Origin: Flavobacteriales bacterium
Lineage (GTDB): Bacteria > Bacteroidota > Bacteroidia > Flavobacteriales_D > Crocinitomicaceae
Assembly (NCBI GenBank): GCA_947460825.1
Contig: CANHHA010000015.1
Span: forward strand, 1 to 58,472
Direction: 5' to 3'
Length of the DNA stretch: 58,472 bases
The notes beneath the pieces are model-generated. The model had not been told where the DNA came from and made no database searches. It was given only the letters and a program-made list of their open reading frames with translations. Below are positions 8,761-18,741 of the stretch, one piece after another; position 1 is the stretch's first letter; each line of letters begins with the position of its first letter. Position numbers and translations under genes: made by a program.

Positions 8761-8812
8761 GACAACTCAGGTCATTCGGTTGTAGGATTCAATGCTTTTA
8801 TGGTTATTTGTG
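8761..8812 (+). promoter_or_regulatory. 52-bp shared upstream element, type I RM copy
   Basis: Second copy of the element at 4676-4727 (46/52 identical), 106 bases upstream of hsdM. The TTG-N20-GTTATTTG arrangement is conserved. The copies differ mainly outside these two blocks. Confidence 0.5.
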
Positions 8813-8917
8813 GAAACAATAAAAATAGATTTATATTGCTAGTTGAAAATGATTGTAATTTTAAAATCTTAACAACTAATAATTATTAGGAAATAAAATA
8901 AAACAAAACAAAATAAA

Positions 8918-11095
8918 ATGAACCAAAAAGTCCATAATCAAATAGTAAGTTTTATCTGGAGCATTGCAGACGATGTGCTTCGGGATGTTTTCGTAAGAGG
9001 TAAATACCGTGACATTATTCTTCCATTCACCGTTTTAAGGCGATTGGATGCTTTGCTTGTACCGACCAAGGATAAAGTTTTGGAAGCAAACGCTTTTCTC
9101 ATTAAGCAGAAGATTGACGACAAAAAAGCCTTGGAAAACCAATCGGGTTATTCGTTTTGGAATATTTCAAAGTTTACGTTTGAAACTTTAATGAATGATG
9201 CAGACAACATAGACACCAATTTGGAAGCCTATTTGGACGGATACAGCCCTAATGTTCAAGAGATTATTAGCAAGTTCAAGCTGCGGAATCAGTTGGAGAC
9301 AATGAAAGAAGCTGGTGTTACTTATTTATTGATTGAAAAACTATGTAATAAGGAAATTAACCTAAGTCCAAATGAAGCCAAAAACAGTAAAGGTGAAGTT
9401 TTACCTCCCCTTACAAACCTTGGTATGGGCTATGTTTTCGAAGAGTTAATTCGAAAATTCAACGAAGAAAACAACGAAGAAGCGGGAGAACACTTTACGC
9501 CCCGTGAAATCATCAAGTTGATGACCCATATTTTGTTTACGCCTGTAAAAGACAAAATAAAAAAGGGAACTTATCTCATATACGACCCTGCCTGCGGCAG
9601 TGGCGGTATGCTTACAGAAGCAGAACATTTTGCAATGGAAGTAACCAACCACAAAACCGACTTTATGCTTTACGGACAGGAAGTGAACCCTGAAACCTAC
9701 GCCATCTGCACCAGCGATATGCTGATTAAAGGCGAAAAATCGGAGAACATTGCCTACGGCTCTACCCTTTCCAAGGACGGCTTCCCGCATTTGCATTTCG
9801 ACTTTATGCTTTCCAATCCGCCTTATGGCAAAACCTGGAAAATTGATGAAGATGCCATTGTTGAAGACCGTGGCAAAAAAGGAAGTCAAAACATCAAAGA
9901 CGACCGCTTTCAAATTGGTTTGCCTTCTATTTCTGACGGGCAATTGCTGTTTCTGATGAATATGGTGAGCAAAATGAAACACAATACCGAACTGGGCAGC
10001 CGCATTGCAACTGTTCATAATGGTTCGGCTTTGTTTACTGGTGATGCCGGTGGTGGCGAAAGTGAAATTCGCAAGTACATCATTGAAAACGATTGGTTGG
10101 AATGTATCATCGCTTTGCCTAAAAATATTTTCTACAACACGGGCATACCTACTTACATCTGGATTGTAAGCAATAAGAAAGACCCCAAACGCAAAGGCAA
10201 AGTGCAGTTGATTAATGCAATGGAATTGTACGAAAAACTGCGTAAGAACTTAGGGCAAAAGAACTGCGAGATGAAACCGCATCACATTGAAACCATTACC
10301 AATTTGTATATGGACTTTGTGGAAAGCGACATTTCTAAAATTTACCCCAACGAATATTTTGGCTACAACAAAATAACCGTGGAAAGACCTTTACGCCTTT
10401 CTGCCAAGTTTACACCCGAAGCCATTGCCACCTTGCGTTTTGACAAAAGCATAGCCGAAGAAATGGAATGGGCTTACACCCATTTTGGCGATGATTTGTA
10501 TACGGACATCAAGAAATACAAGGAGAAGTTTGAAGCCCATCTGAACAAGAATGAGGTGAAACTAAAACCTGCCGACAAAGCCAAACTGCTGAGTACAGAG
10601 CATTGGAACAAGCAATTGGAACTGATGCAAGCAGCTCAAAAAATTGCCGACAAATTGGGATATAAGCAATTTGACGACTACAACACTTTTTTGCCTTTAC
10701 TTAATAAAACCATTAAGGAATTGAAATTGGACATTGATGCAAAAGGCTTGAAAAGCATTACCGATGCAATAATATGGAAAAATGAAGATGCTGAAAAGGT
10801 AATAAAGAAAACAGAAAAAGACGGAACGATAACCTACGAAGCTGACAGCGATTTGCGCGATACCGAAAATGTTCCACTTGACCAGGACATCCAAGAATAC
10901 TTTGAGCGCGAAGTTTTACAACACATTCCGGATGCATGGATAGATGAAACCAAAACTGTTAAGGGTTACGAAATTTCGTTTACTCGCTATTTCTATAACT
11001 ATGTGCCACCGCGAAGCATTGAAGAGATTACAGCAGAAATTTTTGCATTGGAAAAAGAAACTGATGGAATTTTAAACGAAATCGTAAACGTCTAA
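8918..11095 (+). CDS. hsdM: type I restriction-modification methyltransferase subunit
   Basis: 725 residues. An N-terminal HsdM helical domain (1-150) precedes an N6-adenine methyltransferase with motif I DPACGSGG (223-230) and motif IV NPPY (300-303). It methylates adenine in the target set by HsdS and protects host DNA. It is about 200 residues longer than common HsdM proteins because of a C-terminal extension (about 500-725) ending in a helical tail that may contact HsdS. The stop overlaps the next start (TAATGG at 11093-11097). The upstream leader is A-rich and carries the shared 52-bp element. Confidence 0.93.
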   Translation: MNQKVHNQIVSFIWSIADDVLRDVFVRGKYRDIILPFTVLRRLDALLVPTKDKVLEANAFLIKQKIDDKKALENQSGYSFWNISKFTFETLMNDADNIDTNLEAYLDGYSPNVQEIISKFKLRNQLETMKEAGVTYLLIEKLCNKEINLSPNEAKNSKGEVLPPLTNLGMGYVFEELIRKFNEENNEEAGEHFTPREIIKLMTHILFTPVKDKIKKGTYLIYDPACGSGGMLTEAEHFAMEVTNHKTDFMLYGQEVNPETYAICTSDMLIKGEKSENIAYGSTLSKDGFPHLHFDFMLSNPPYGKTWKIDEDAIVEDRGKKGSQNIKDDRFQIGLPSISDGQLLFLMNMVSKMKHNTELGSRIATVHNGSALFTGDAGGGESEIRKYIIENDWLECIIALPKNIFYNTGIPTYIWIVSNKKDPKRKGKVQLINAMELYEKLRKNLGQKNCEMKPHHIETITNLYMDFVESDISKIYPNEYFGYNKITVERPLRLSAKFTPEAIATLRFDKSIAEEMEWAYTHFGDDLYTDIKKYKEKFEAHLNKNEVKLKPADKAKLLSTEHWNKQLELMQAAQKIADKLGYKQFDDYNTFLPLLNKTIKELKLDIDAKGLKSITDAIIWKNEDAEKVIKKTEKDGTITYEADSDLRDTENVPLDQDIQEYFEREVLQHIPDAWIDETKTVKGYEISFTRYFYNYVPPRSIEEITAEIFALEKETDGILNEIVNV

Positions 11096-12414
11096 TGGCG
11101 AAATTAAAACCATATAACAAATACACTCCTGTGGCATACGATTATGTATCACAATTGCCTGATGGTTGGCAATTGCTGCCTAATATTGCCGTTTTTCAGG
11201 AACGCATTGAAAGAGGACTTATCAATGAAGAATTACTTTCTGTAACCATTGGTAGAGGAGTAATCAGGCAAACCGATGTTGATATAAAAAAAGACAGTAG
11301 CAACGAAGATAAAAGCAAATACAAACTCATTAAGGTTGGCGACATTGCTTACAACAAAATGAGAATGTGGCAAGGTGCTTTAGGTTACAGCGATTATCAA
11401 GGGATTTCAAGCCCTGCTTATGTAATTCTAAAACCAAAAATGAAAATCAACCCACGTTATTTTCATTATATGTTTCGCACTTCTTTTTATACCAATTACA
11501 GCAAACGTTTTTCATACGGAATTGTGGACGACCAATTAAGTTTGCGTTATACCGACTTCAAACGAATGTACAGCATTGTTCCGCCAATAGAAGTTCAAAA
11601 CAGCATTGTAGCCTACTTAGACAAAAAGAATGACGAAATAGACAAGTTTATTCGGAACAAGGAAAGGTTGATTGAGATTTTAGCAGAACAAAAGAAATCG
11701 GAAATTACAAGGGTTATTATTGAAGGAATAAATGATAAACCCAACTTGATTGAAACCGATGTTCCTTATATGCCTTTAACAAATAATATATCAAAAATTA
11801 AAAGGCTTAAATACATAGCTTCCTTGAAAGGTCGAATTGGATTTCACGGTTTAAAAACAGGAGATTTTACAAATGAAGGTCCTTTTCTTATTACCGGAAC
11901 AGATTTTATTGATGGAAAAATTAATTGGGATACTTGTGTCCATATCACAATGAAAAGATACAATGAAGATCCCTATATCCAATTGAAGGAAGGTGATTTT
12001 TTAATAACTAAGGACGGAACAATTGGGAAAACTGCAATAATTGAAAATCTTCCTTACGAGGCATCTTTGAATAGCGGTGTTATGTTGGTTCGTTCACTGA
12101 GAGGTGAATTTTTAAACAAGTATTTGTTTTGGATAATAAACTCAAGAATATTTGACGAATTTGTTGAAATAACAAAGACAGGCTCTACAATAATGCACTT
12201 GTATCAGCATTCATTTGGCAATTTTAAAATTCCTATTCCTGATTTAAAAACACAAGATAAAATAGTCCAAGAAATAGAGAAAATTGTTTCAACAATGAAC
12301 CTTGCTATTTCCAAGGCTGAAAAGGAAATATCATCCATCAAAGAATACCGTGAAGCCTTAATCACCGATTTGGTAGCAGGAAAACTTAGTGTTCCTCAAT
12401 TATTAATGAATTAA
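11095..12414 (+). CDS. hsdS: type I restriction specificity subunit
   Basis: 439 residues in the standard HsdS plan: target-recognition domain 1 (about 1-165, starting near LPDGWQLLP), a conserved helical spacer (about 168-205, IVAYLDKKNDEIDKF), target-recognition domain 2 (about 230-395) and a second spacer helix (about 398-439). Each target domain reads one half of a split recognition sequence. Overlap with the hsdM stop and a 2-base gap to hsdR show one operon. The recognition sequence cannot be inferred by eye. Confidence 0.93.
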   Translation: MAKLKPYNKYTPVAYDYVSQLPDGWQLLPNIAVFQERIERGLINEELLSVTIGRGVIRQTDVDIKKDSSNEDKSKYKLIKVGDIAYNKMRMWQGALGYSDYQGISSPAYVILKPKMKINPRYFHYMFRTSFYTNYSKRFSYGIVDDQLSLRYTDFKRMYSIVPPIEVQNSIVAYLDKKNDEIDKFIRNKERLIEILAEQKKSEITRVIIEGINDKPNLIETDVPYMPLTNNISKIKRLKYIASLKGRIGFHGLKTGDFTNEGPFLITGTDFIDGKINWDTCVHITMKRYNEDPYIQLKEGDFLITKDGTIGKTAIIENLPYEASLNSGVMLVRSLRGEFLNKYLFWIINSRIFDEFVEITKTGSTIMHLYQHSFGNFKIPIPDLKTQDKIVQEIEKIVSTMNLAISKAEKEISSIKEYREALITDLVAGKLSVPQLLMN

Positions 12415-12416
12415 TT

Positions 12417-15400
12417 ATGCAGTTTACAGATACATCAGAAAGAGGTTTTCAGAAGTTTATAGCCAACTATTTGGTAACGGAACAAAAGTATGTTGAAACA
12501 AAACCAAATGAATTTGATGCAGACTTTTGTATCAATTCAAAGCAATTAATGGATTTTATCGAAGCTACTCAAAAAGATGCTTTTGATATGATCCAAAAGA
12601 AAGGTGAAAGAAGTTTTCTTGTAAGGGTTGATGAGAAAATTAAAGAACTAGGTGTTGTTGAAGTTTTACGAAAAGGTGTTAAGCACTTTGACAAGACTGT
12701 TGATTTGTTTTATAGAAAACCTGCATCCTCCTACAATGCTAAAGATGCAGCTCGCTACGCTGCAAATATTTTTTCAGTGACTCAAGAACTGGTTTACAGC
12801 TCAGATCCAACCAATAAAAATCGTTTAGACCTAACAATCTTTGTAAATGGAATTCCAGTAATTACTTGCGAGCTCAAAAATCCTCTAAGTGGACAATATG
12901 TACAAAACGGTATTCGACAATACCAAAATGATAGAGATCCTAAAGACAAAATATTTTCTTTTGCACGGTGCATGGTACATTTCGCAGCCGATACCGAGCA
13001 AGTATTTATGTGCTCCGAATTAAAAGGTAAACCATCATTTTTTATACCGTTTAACAAGGGGCTCAATGATGGAAGGCCAGGCGGTACATTTGGTGCTGGC
13101 AATCCAGTAAATCCACAGGGGCTCAAAACCCATTACTTATGGGAAGAAGTTCTTAGGAAAGATTCATTGGCAAACATTATAGATAAGTTTGCTTCAGTAA
13201 TAGAAGAAACGGATGAGGACACAGGAAAGAAAAAAAAGAAAATGATTTTTCCTCGTTATCATCAACTCACATCAGTGAAACTTATCCTAACTCATGCTAA
13301 AGAAAATGGTATTGGTCAAAAATATCTGATTCAGCATTCAGCGGGTTCAGGTAAAACAAAAACAATCGCCTGGCTTTCCCACCAATTACATAGCTTATTT
13401 GACAAAACTGGCACAACAAATATTTTCGATACAGTAATTGTAGTTACCGACCGCACGGTATTGGATAAACAGTTAAGTGAGGAAATCAAGCAATTTGCTC
13501 CTGTTGCCGGAATTGTTGCAGCAATTACAAGTGATGGTGCAAGCAAAACAACTAATTTACGTGAAGCGATTTCAAATAAGAAAAAGGTAATTATATGTAC
13601 CATACAAACATTTCCTCATCTACTCAAAGAAATGGAGGATTTGGGAAGTTTGAAATTCGCAATAATCATAGATGAGGCTCACAGTAGTCAAAGTGGAGAG
13701 ACATCTGCTAAAATGAATGCAGTTCTCGCGGACAAAGGTGAAGACGATGAAGATGACGAAGAACCAACATTAGAGGATAAAATCAATGAGTTGATTGAAT
13801 CCAGGAAAATGATTAAGAATGGCTCCTATTTTGCATTCACTGCTACACCTAAGAATAAAACTCTTGAAACTTTTGGAGTGCCCCGGAAATACATGAAAGA
13901 CGGAGAAGAAAAAACCGCCTTTGACGCATTCCATTTATACTCAATGAAGCAAGCGATTGAGGAGGAATTTATTCTTGATGTTTTACAGAACTATACAACA
14001 TACAGTTCTTTTTATAAACTAATAAAATCAGTTGAGGAAAATCCTGAGTTCGATACCAAGCAAGCTCAAAAAAAATTACGAGCCTATGTAGAAGGACATG
14101 AATTTGCTATTGCTGAAAAGGCAAAAATCATGATAGACCATTTTCATCGTGAGGTAAAACATCTAATTAATGGTGAAGCCAAAACAATGATTGTCACTAA
14201 GAGTATTATTGCAGCAATAAAATACAAACAGGCCTTTGACGAGTATTTAAAAGAAATCAAGTCTCCATATAAAGCCATTGTGGCATTCTCGGGAAAAAAG
14301 ACCTACAAGGGTGTTGATTATGATGAAGTAAGTATGAATAATTTTGACAGTTATAAAAATGACATCCCTAAGAATTTCAAAAAGAAAGAATATCGTTTTT
14401 TAATTGTTGCAAATAAGTATCAGACTGGATTCGATCAACCTTTATTACATACAATGTATGTAGATAAAAAATTAAGGGATGTTCAGGCAGTTCAAACACT
14501 TTCAAGATTAAATCGATCGTTTAAGCCTTACAAGAAGGACACATTTGTATTGGACTTCTTTAACTCTGCCGAAGAAATCAAAGAAGCATTTGATCCTTAT
14601 TTCACTTCGACAATATTGAGCGAAGAGACCAGTCCAAATAAACTCAATGATTTATTGGATGCATTGGAAAAATTTGAAGTTTACAACGAGGATGTTGTAA
14701 AAGACTTTTTTGAAAAGTATTCGGGTAATGCAGACAGAACCATTCTCGACCCAATTATTGATTCGGCAGCCCATATTTTCAAATATGATTTAGACATTGA
14801 CAAACAAATTGATTTTAAAATCAAGGTAAAATCGTTTTTGAGAACTTACAGTTACTTAGCCAAACTGCTTGACTTCAATAATCTGTATTGGGAACAACTA
14901 TGGTGGTACTTGAAATACTTATTGCCAAAACTGATAATTGATGAAAATGAAGACTTGGCACAAGGCATTATTGAATCCATTGATATGGAGAGTTACCGAC
15001 CAGCTAAGCAAGGAACAGAAAATATTGGTTTGGTAGCAGAAGCTGGATTTGTAAACCCAATTCCTGTGGGTGTTGGTGGTGGTAAATCTGAACCAGAGTT
15101 AGACACATTGGAAAACATTCTCAACGCATTCAATCAGCGTTTTGGCGACATTGACTGGACAGACAAAGACAAGGTGAACCAATTCTTAACTGAACAATTG
15201 CCAACCGAAATGAAAGCAGACAAGAAAGTTATGGATGCCATCACGACTTCACCTGACAAGCAAAACGCAAAAATTTCATCCGACAAAAAAGTCGAAGAAT
15301 TGATGCAACAATACTTGTTCACGCAGACAGAAATTTTCAAAAAATTCTCGACTGACCAAGACTTTCAAAGACGATATAAAGAATTCATTTTCGATACACT

Positions 15401-15440
15401 TTGGACACAACAAAGTAAACAACCACCTATCAGTCATTAA
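12417..15440 (+). CDS. hsdR: type I restriction endonuclease/translocase subunit
   Basis: 1007 residues. An N-terminal PD-(D/E)xK nuclease (LDLTIFVNG...VITCELKN; D138, E152, K154) is followed by an SF2 motor with Walker A HSAGSGKT (307-314), DEAH box (419-422), TATP (motif III), and a late helicase segment around QTGFDQP and LSRLNR (motif VI). The C-terminal helical region contacts HsdM. It translocates DNA and cuts remotely at unmethylated sites. It completes an apparently functional M-S-R operon, and no frameshift is evident. Confidence 0.93.
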   Translation: MQFTDTSERGFQKFIANYLVTEQKYVETKPNEFDADFCINSKQLMDFIEATQKDAFDMIQKKGERSFLVRVDEKIKELGVVEVLRKGVKHFDKTVDLFYRKPASSYNAKDAARYAANIFSVTQELVYSSDPTNKNRLDLTIFVNGIPVITCELKNPLSGQYVQNGIRQYQNDRDPKDKIFSFARCMVHFAADTEQVFMCSELKGKPSFFIPFNKGLNDGRPGGTFGAGNPVNPQGLKTHYLWEEVLRKDSLANIIDKFASVIEETDEDTGKKKKKMIFPRYHQLTSVKLILTHAKENGIGQKYLIQHSAGSGKTKTIAWLSHQLHSLFDKTGTTNIFDTVIVVTDRTVLDKQLSEEIKQFAPVAGIVAAITSDGASKTTNLREAISNKKKVIICTIQTFPHLLKEMEDLGSLKFAIIIDEAHSSQSGETSAKMNAVLADKGEDDEDDEEPTLEDKINELIESRKMIKNGSYFAFTATPKNKTLETFGVPRKYMKDGEEKTAFDAFHLYSMKQAIEEEFILDVLQNYTTYSSFYKLIKSVEENPEFDTKQAQKKLRAYVEGHEFAIAEKAKIMIDHFHREVKHLINGEAKTMIVTKSIIAAIKYKQAFDEYLKEIKSPYKAIVAFSGKKTYKGVDYDEVSMNNFDSYKNDIPKNFKKKEYRFLIVANKYQTGFDQPLLHTMYVDKKLRDVQAVQTLSRLNRSFKPYKKDTFVLDFFNSAEEIKEAFDPYFTSTILSEETSPNKLNDLLDALEKFEVYNEDVVKDFFEKYSGNADRTILDPIIDSAAHIFKYDLDIDKQIDFKIKVKSFLRTYSYLAKLLDFNNLYWEQLWWYLKYLLPKLIIDENEDLAQGIIESIDMESYRPAKQGTENIGLVAEAGFVNPIPVGVGGGKSEPELDTLENILNAFNQRFGDIDWTDKDKVNQFLTEQLPTEMKADKKVMDAITTSPDKQNAKISSDKKVEELMQQYLFTQTEIFKKFSTDQDFQRRYKEFIFDTLWTQQSKQPPISH

Positions 15441-15457
15441 TTATTAAAATCCGAAAG

Positions 15458-15523
15458 TGGGACAACCATTTCCCCAATGCGTTTGAGGAGATTGATTATG
15501 TGTTGCAGATGTTGGTGGATTGA
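15458..15523 (+). pseudogene. orphan C-terminal coding tail
   Basis: Just after hsdR an open frame with no start reads WDNHFPNAFEEIDYVLQMLVD and then stops. It reads like the end of a folded protein, not random sequence, and may be the 3' scrap of a gene replaced when the restriction operon or the following gene arrived. The assignment rests on protein-like composition only. Confidence 0.25.
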
Positions 15524-15563
15524 GGATTAAACAATTAAATTTAATACTTATATCGAACTTTTT

Positions 15564-18500
15564 ATGGGATTAGAAGTTAGAAAAAACCGATTCGCCAAGT
15601 CATACGAAAATTCCTTTTTCAGAATTTTTGCAAAAGAATTAATACGTGTATTTGATAGATTGAATTTGAGTGGAGTCCTCATTGGTGGTGGAGTCACTGA
15701 ATCGAATAGTACGTTGGCTCCTGATGCACTTCTTATTTGTAATTCTGCAGTGGTAATTATTGATTTTAAAAAGTATGGTGGAAAGATCAAATTGCCAAAT
15801 CATGGTCAGCCTGGCACCAGTAAGACAAAGGATGAGTGGTTTCATGGATGGTGGGTTGTAAATGATGGTGAAACGATTGTGAAAGGAGGAGGTAGAAATA
15901 ACCCGTTTCAGCAGCTTGAGGCTCAAACAAAAAAACTGAATGTAATAGTTGAGAACAATATTGCTCCCTTTTTGAGCGAAAACGAAAAATATGAATTCAA
16001 GGATACGAGTCGTGTGATTTGTTTTCAGCTAGAGGTTGATTTTGAAGGATCGGTTGATCCGAGATATGCTCATTCATTCCATGTTGCTGATCAGAGAACG
16101 ATTATTGATACTACTCGTGATATTATCGATGTGGTTCCCAATGAATGGAACAATCAGATTACAGGCTTTAAGCTTGGACAAAATGCATTTGATCTTTTTA
16201 AGAAGGAATTCAGGGCGGATTTGTATGATCCGAATACAGAAAACCAATTGTACAAAGAACAAGTTTTTTCGGATATTGAATTTCCCGTAATTGATCAATC
16301 CCGAACAGAGGAAATTATAAATGAAGAAATAAATACAATTCTTCCGCTAATTGATGATTTTGTTTCTGGTAAGGAAAAGTTGCTTGTCATTAATTCTGAT
16401 GTGACAAGTTTTTCATTTGAGGTAGTGAATGGACTACTTGAAAAGATTTTAAAGACAGAAGACATAAGTGAAAGTGATGAAACAGAAATAACGAGAGAAA
16501 ACAAGGTTGTTTTTCTGGCTCCTACCAATAAAAACGTCAACGACGTTATAAGAGACGGAGCACCTCCACTAACGCGCTCTCTTTATGGAAAACTCTATGA
16601 TTTTGAAAATTCGAAAATTGAGCTTCTGAATAATTCTCTCAACGAAAGAGAAGAGTTTCCTTTGCAGAAAAATAAGGACCCAAAAGGTTCAATTTATGTC
16701 ATTTATTACTCTCATCTCGTATACGATTTTGGAACAATTGATGAAAATTCTCTTTTGAAATTTGGTTCTGGAAGTCTTGCTGCAGATGTTCTCGAATACA
16801 TTAACCTTCACAATTCGGATAACAGGCTGATACTTGTACATGATCCTTATTTTTATGGCCATCGCGCAGAAACTATTGGCTCTGTATCTTTTTTGAAATT
16901 ACATAACCTTAATTGTTTGAGTGTAACGCTAAACAGTTTTCCAAAAAACATCAATGAATCCGGTATTTCAAATATCGTCCATAACATCAGGGAAAAAAAG
17001 TTCAATCATTTTGATATAAAGCAGTACCCGAATATTCTGACAAAGTCTGAAACTGATTTCAGGAACGAATTTGTAAGACTTATAAGGGATAATGAAATCA
17101 ATAAAAAGATTATCCTGTCAAGAGAAAAAGAGGAAGCGAAAATCATAAATGATCGGATAAGAAAGGAGCTGGGGTTTAAGTTAAATGAGGTTCAGAAGGG
17201 TGATGTATTGTTGATCAAAAACAGAATTCTTGTACCGGAAGAAACAGACCCATTTTCATTACCCAAATTTGTCCAGAACGGCGAACTGGTTGAGGTGCTT
17301 GAAGTGATTGAGCATAAAAGTTTCAAGTCAAGTAAAGATTACAAGTATAAAGATATTAAAGTATCAAAATGCAGAGTTCTTTTAAAGGAACAGCTTGTCG
17401 AAAGAACATTATATATCTCGGGCGCTTCAAAGGATGAAACGGAAATTGACCTGAACAAACACAAGCAGATTCGTCTGAGGGAGCTTGTGGCAGAATACAT
17501 GGAAAACAACAGGATTTCAGAGAAGGATGTTTTCGTAGATCAGAAAGAGTATCAGTTATACCTTAAGGAACTGGAGGCAATAGAAAAACCTGAGGGGATA
17601 TTTGAAGGGGAATGTATTGAGCTCGATCAGGAAGAAAAAGAAAAAAGAATCAATAAGCTGAAGTCTGCCTGGAAGATTAATAAGCGAAAGGAGAATTATG
17701 TAAAAAATGAATTGCTTAAGAATTATCAATCTGAGTATTTCATGATTACTCAAGTAGGGGACTTTCATTATGGTTGGGCAATAAATTTGCACAATGCATA
17801 CGGATACAGATTTTCGGAAACGATGCTGCCTGCATTCACTAAACCTGTTCAAAAAATTGAACGTTTCCATGCATTTCTATATTCTGCATTTTCCGTGTCG
17901 GATCGAATAATGTGTCAGGCATTTAATGGTATTAATCCCTGGTTCGGTATTGAAATTACAACTGGAAAAGGTGAACTGCCTGGTACTTCAGTTAAGAAGG
18001 AATTTATGACGGAGCTTAAGTCGGTGGAACTGAGCCCCGAAGAGATAGATTTCAGAAAAATGCTCAATATGGAAACTGTCGATGCTCGATTAAGCATTCT
18101 TGGCAACTGGATCTTAAAACAATTCAAACCGGAAGATGCTATTACAGTAGATAAAATAATACACAACAATTATCAGGAAGAATATACCTTCAGAAATTCA
18201 GTTGAAACTTCAAAGATTCAGTTCTATTATACAGGAAAATGGCAGGTCCGCTATCCAAAGGAAATCGGCAATACTGCTCTCGGTGAATTAATTGAAGAAC
18301 GTTTGAAATCATCGTCTTCTGATACAAAGTCAGGGAAGGAAATAGAATTTGTTTTTGACGGACAAACAAGATGGAATCTAAAAGAATATAAACGGTTGAA
18401 TAAAATTCTTGAAATTGATGGCGTGAAAATAACTCAAGTTGTCAATAAAGGAGAGTATCACGATTTATTAAAATATGATAGAAAAAATGAATCCGCTTTT

Positions 18501-18614
18501 ATGGAAATCTGGTTCAATAAAAACCATTTTTTCACTAAAGCATCTATTAATAGTATTGAAGGTCAATTAACAAGTAAAATACTTGATGCAATAAATCAGT
18601 TAAAAAATGACTAA
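15564..18614 (+). CDS. NERD nuclease fused to degenerate SF1 helicase-like domain
   Basis: 1016 residues. The N-terminus is a NERD (nuclease-related) domain with LAPDALLI (D54), VVIIDFKKYGGKI (D67, K69) and NPFQQLEAQTKKL (113-125), the core residues of this PD-(D/E)xK-like family. What follows is laid out like a UvrD/RecD-type helicase, including YGWAINLHNAYG near 735-746 where active helicases have YAxTxHKxQG. The place of the P-loop, near 270-283, reads LLVINSDVTSF and lacks GxxGxGKT, so ATP binding is probably lost. It follows hsdR by 123 bases in the same direction and precedes a TPR/cold-shock gene by 127 bases. Nuclease and defence roles are inferred. Confidence 0.65.
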   Translation: MGLEVRKNRFAKSYENSFFRIFAKELIRVFDRLNLSGVLIGGGVTESNSTLAPDALLICNSAVVIIDFKKYGGKIKLPNHGQPGTSKTKDEWFHGWWVVNDGETIVKGGGRNNPFQQLEAQTKKLNVIVENNIAPFLSENEKYEFKDTSRVICFQLEVDFEGSVDPRYAHSFHVADQRTIIDTTRDIIDVVPNEWNNQITGFKLGQNAFDLFKKEFRADLYDPNTENQLYKEQVFSDIEFPVIDQSRTEEIINEEINTILPLIDDFVSGKEKLLVINSDVTSFSFEVVNGLLEKILKTEDISESDETEITRENKVVFLAPTNKNVNDVIRDGAPPLTRSLYGKLYDFENSKIELLNNSLNEREEFPLQKNKDPKGSIYVIYYSHLVYDFGTIDENSLLKFGSGSLAADVLEYINLHNSDNRLILVHDPYFYGHRAETIGSVSFLKLHNLNCLSVTLNSFPKNINESGISNIVHNIREKKFNHFDIKQYPNILTKSETDFRNEFVRLIRDNEINKKIILSREKEEAKIINDRIRKELGFKLNEVQKGDVLLIKNRILVPEETDPFSLPKFVQNGELVEVLEVIEHKSFKSSKDYKYKDIKVSKCRVLLKEQLVERTLYISGASKDETEIDLNKHKQIRLRELVAEYMENNRISEKDVFVDQKEYQLYLKELEAIEKPEGIFEGECIELDQEEKEKRINKLKSAWKINKRKENYVKNELLKNYQSEYFMITQVGDFHYGWAINLHNAYGYRFSETMLPAFTKPVQKIERFHAFLYSAFSVSDRIMCQAFNGINPWFGIEITTGKGELPGTSVKKEFMTELKSVELSPEEIDFRKMLNMETVDARLSILGNWILKQFKPEDAITVDKIIHNNYQEEYTFRNSVETSKIQFYYTGKWQVRYPKEIGNTALGELIEERLKSSSSDTKSGKEIEFVFDGQTRWNLKEYKRLNKILEIDGVKITQVVNKGEYHDLLKYDRKNESAFMEIWFNKNHFFTKASINSIEGQLTSKILDAINQLKND

Positions 18615-18741
18615 ACATTAATTATCGAAAGAATATGTTAATGCGGGTATAATTTATTGATATAAATGATTGCAATATCATGTATTAACTACTATTTTTA
18701 GTCTGAAATTCAAAGTTTATTTGACCAATAAATGAAAACTC

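Noticed and set aside
9446..10018. 190-codon frame antisense to hsdM
   Set aside because: It lies wholly opposite the conserved methyltransferase motifs and reads as low-complexity Phe/His/Val shadow sequence.
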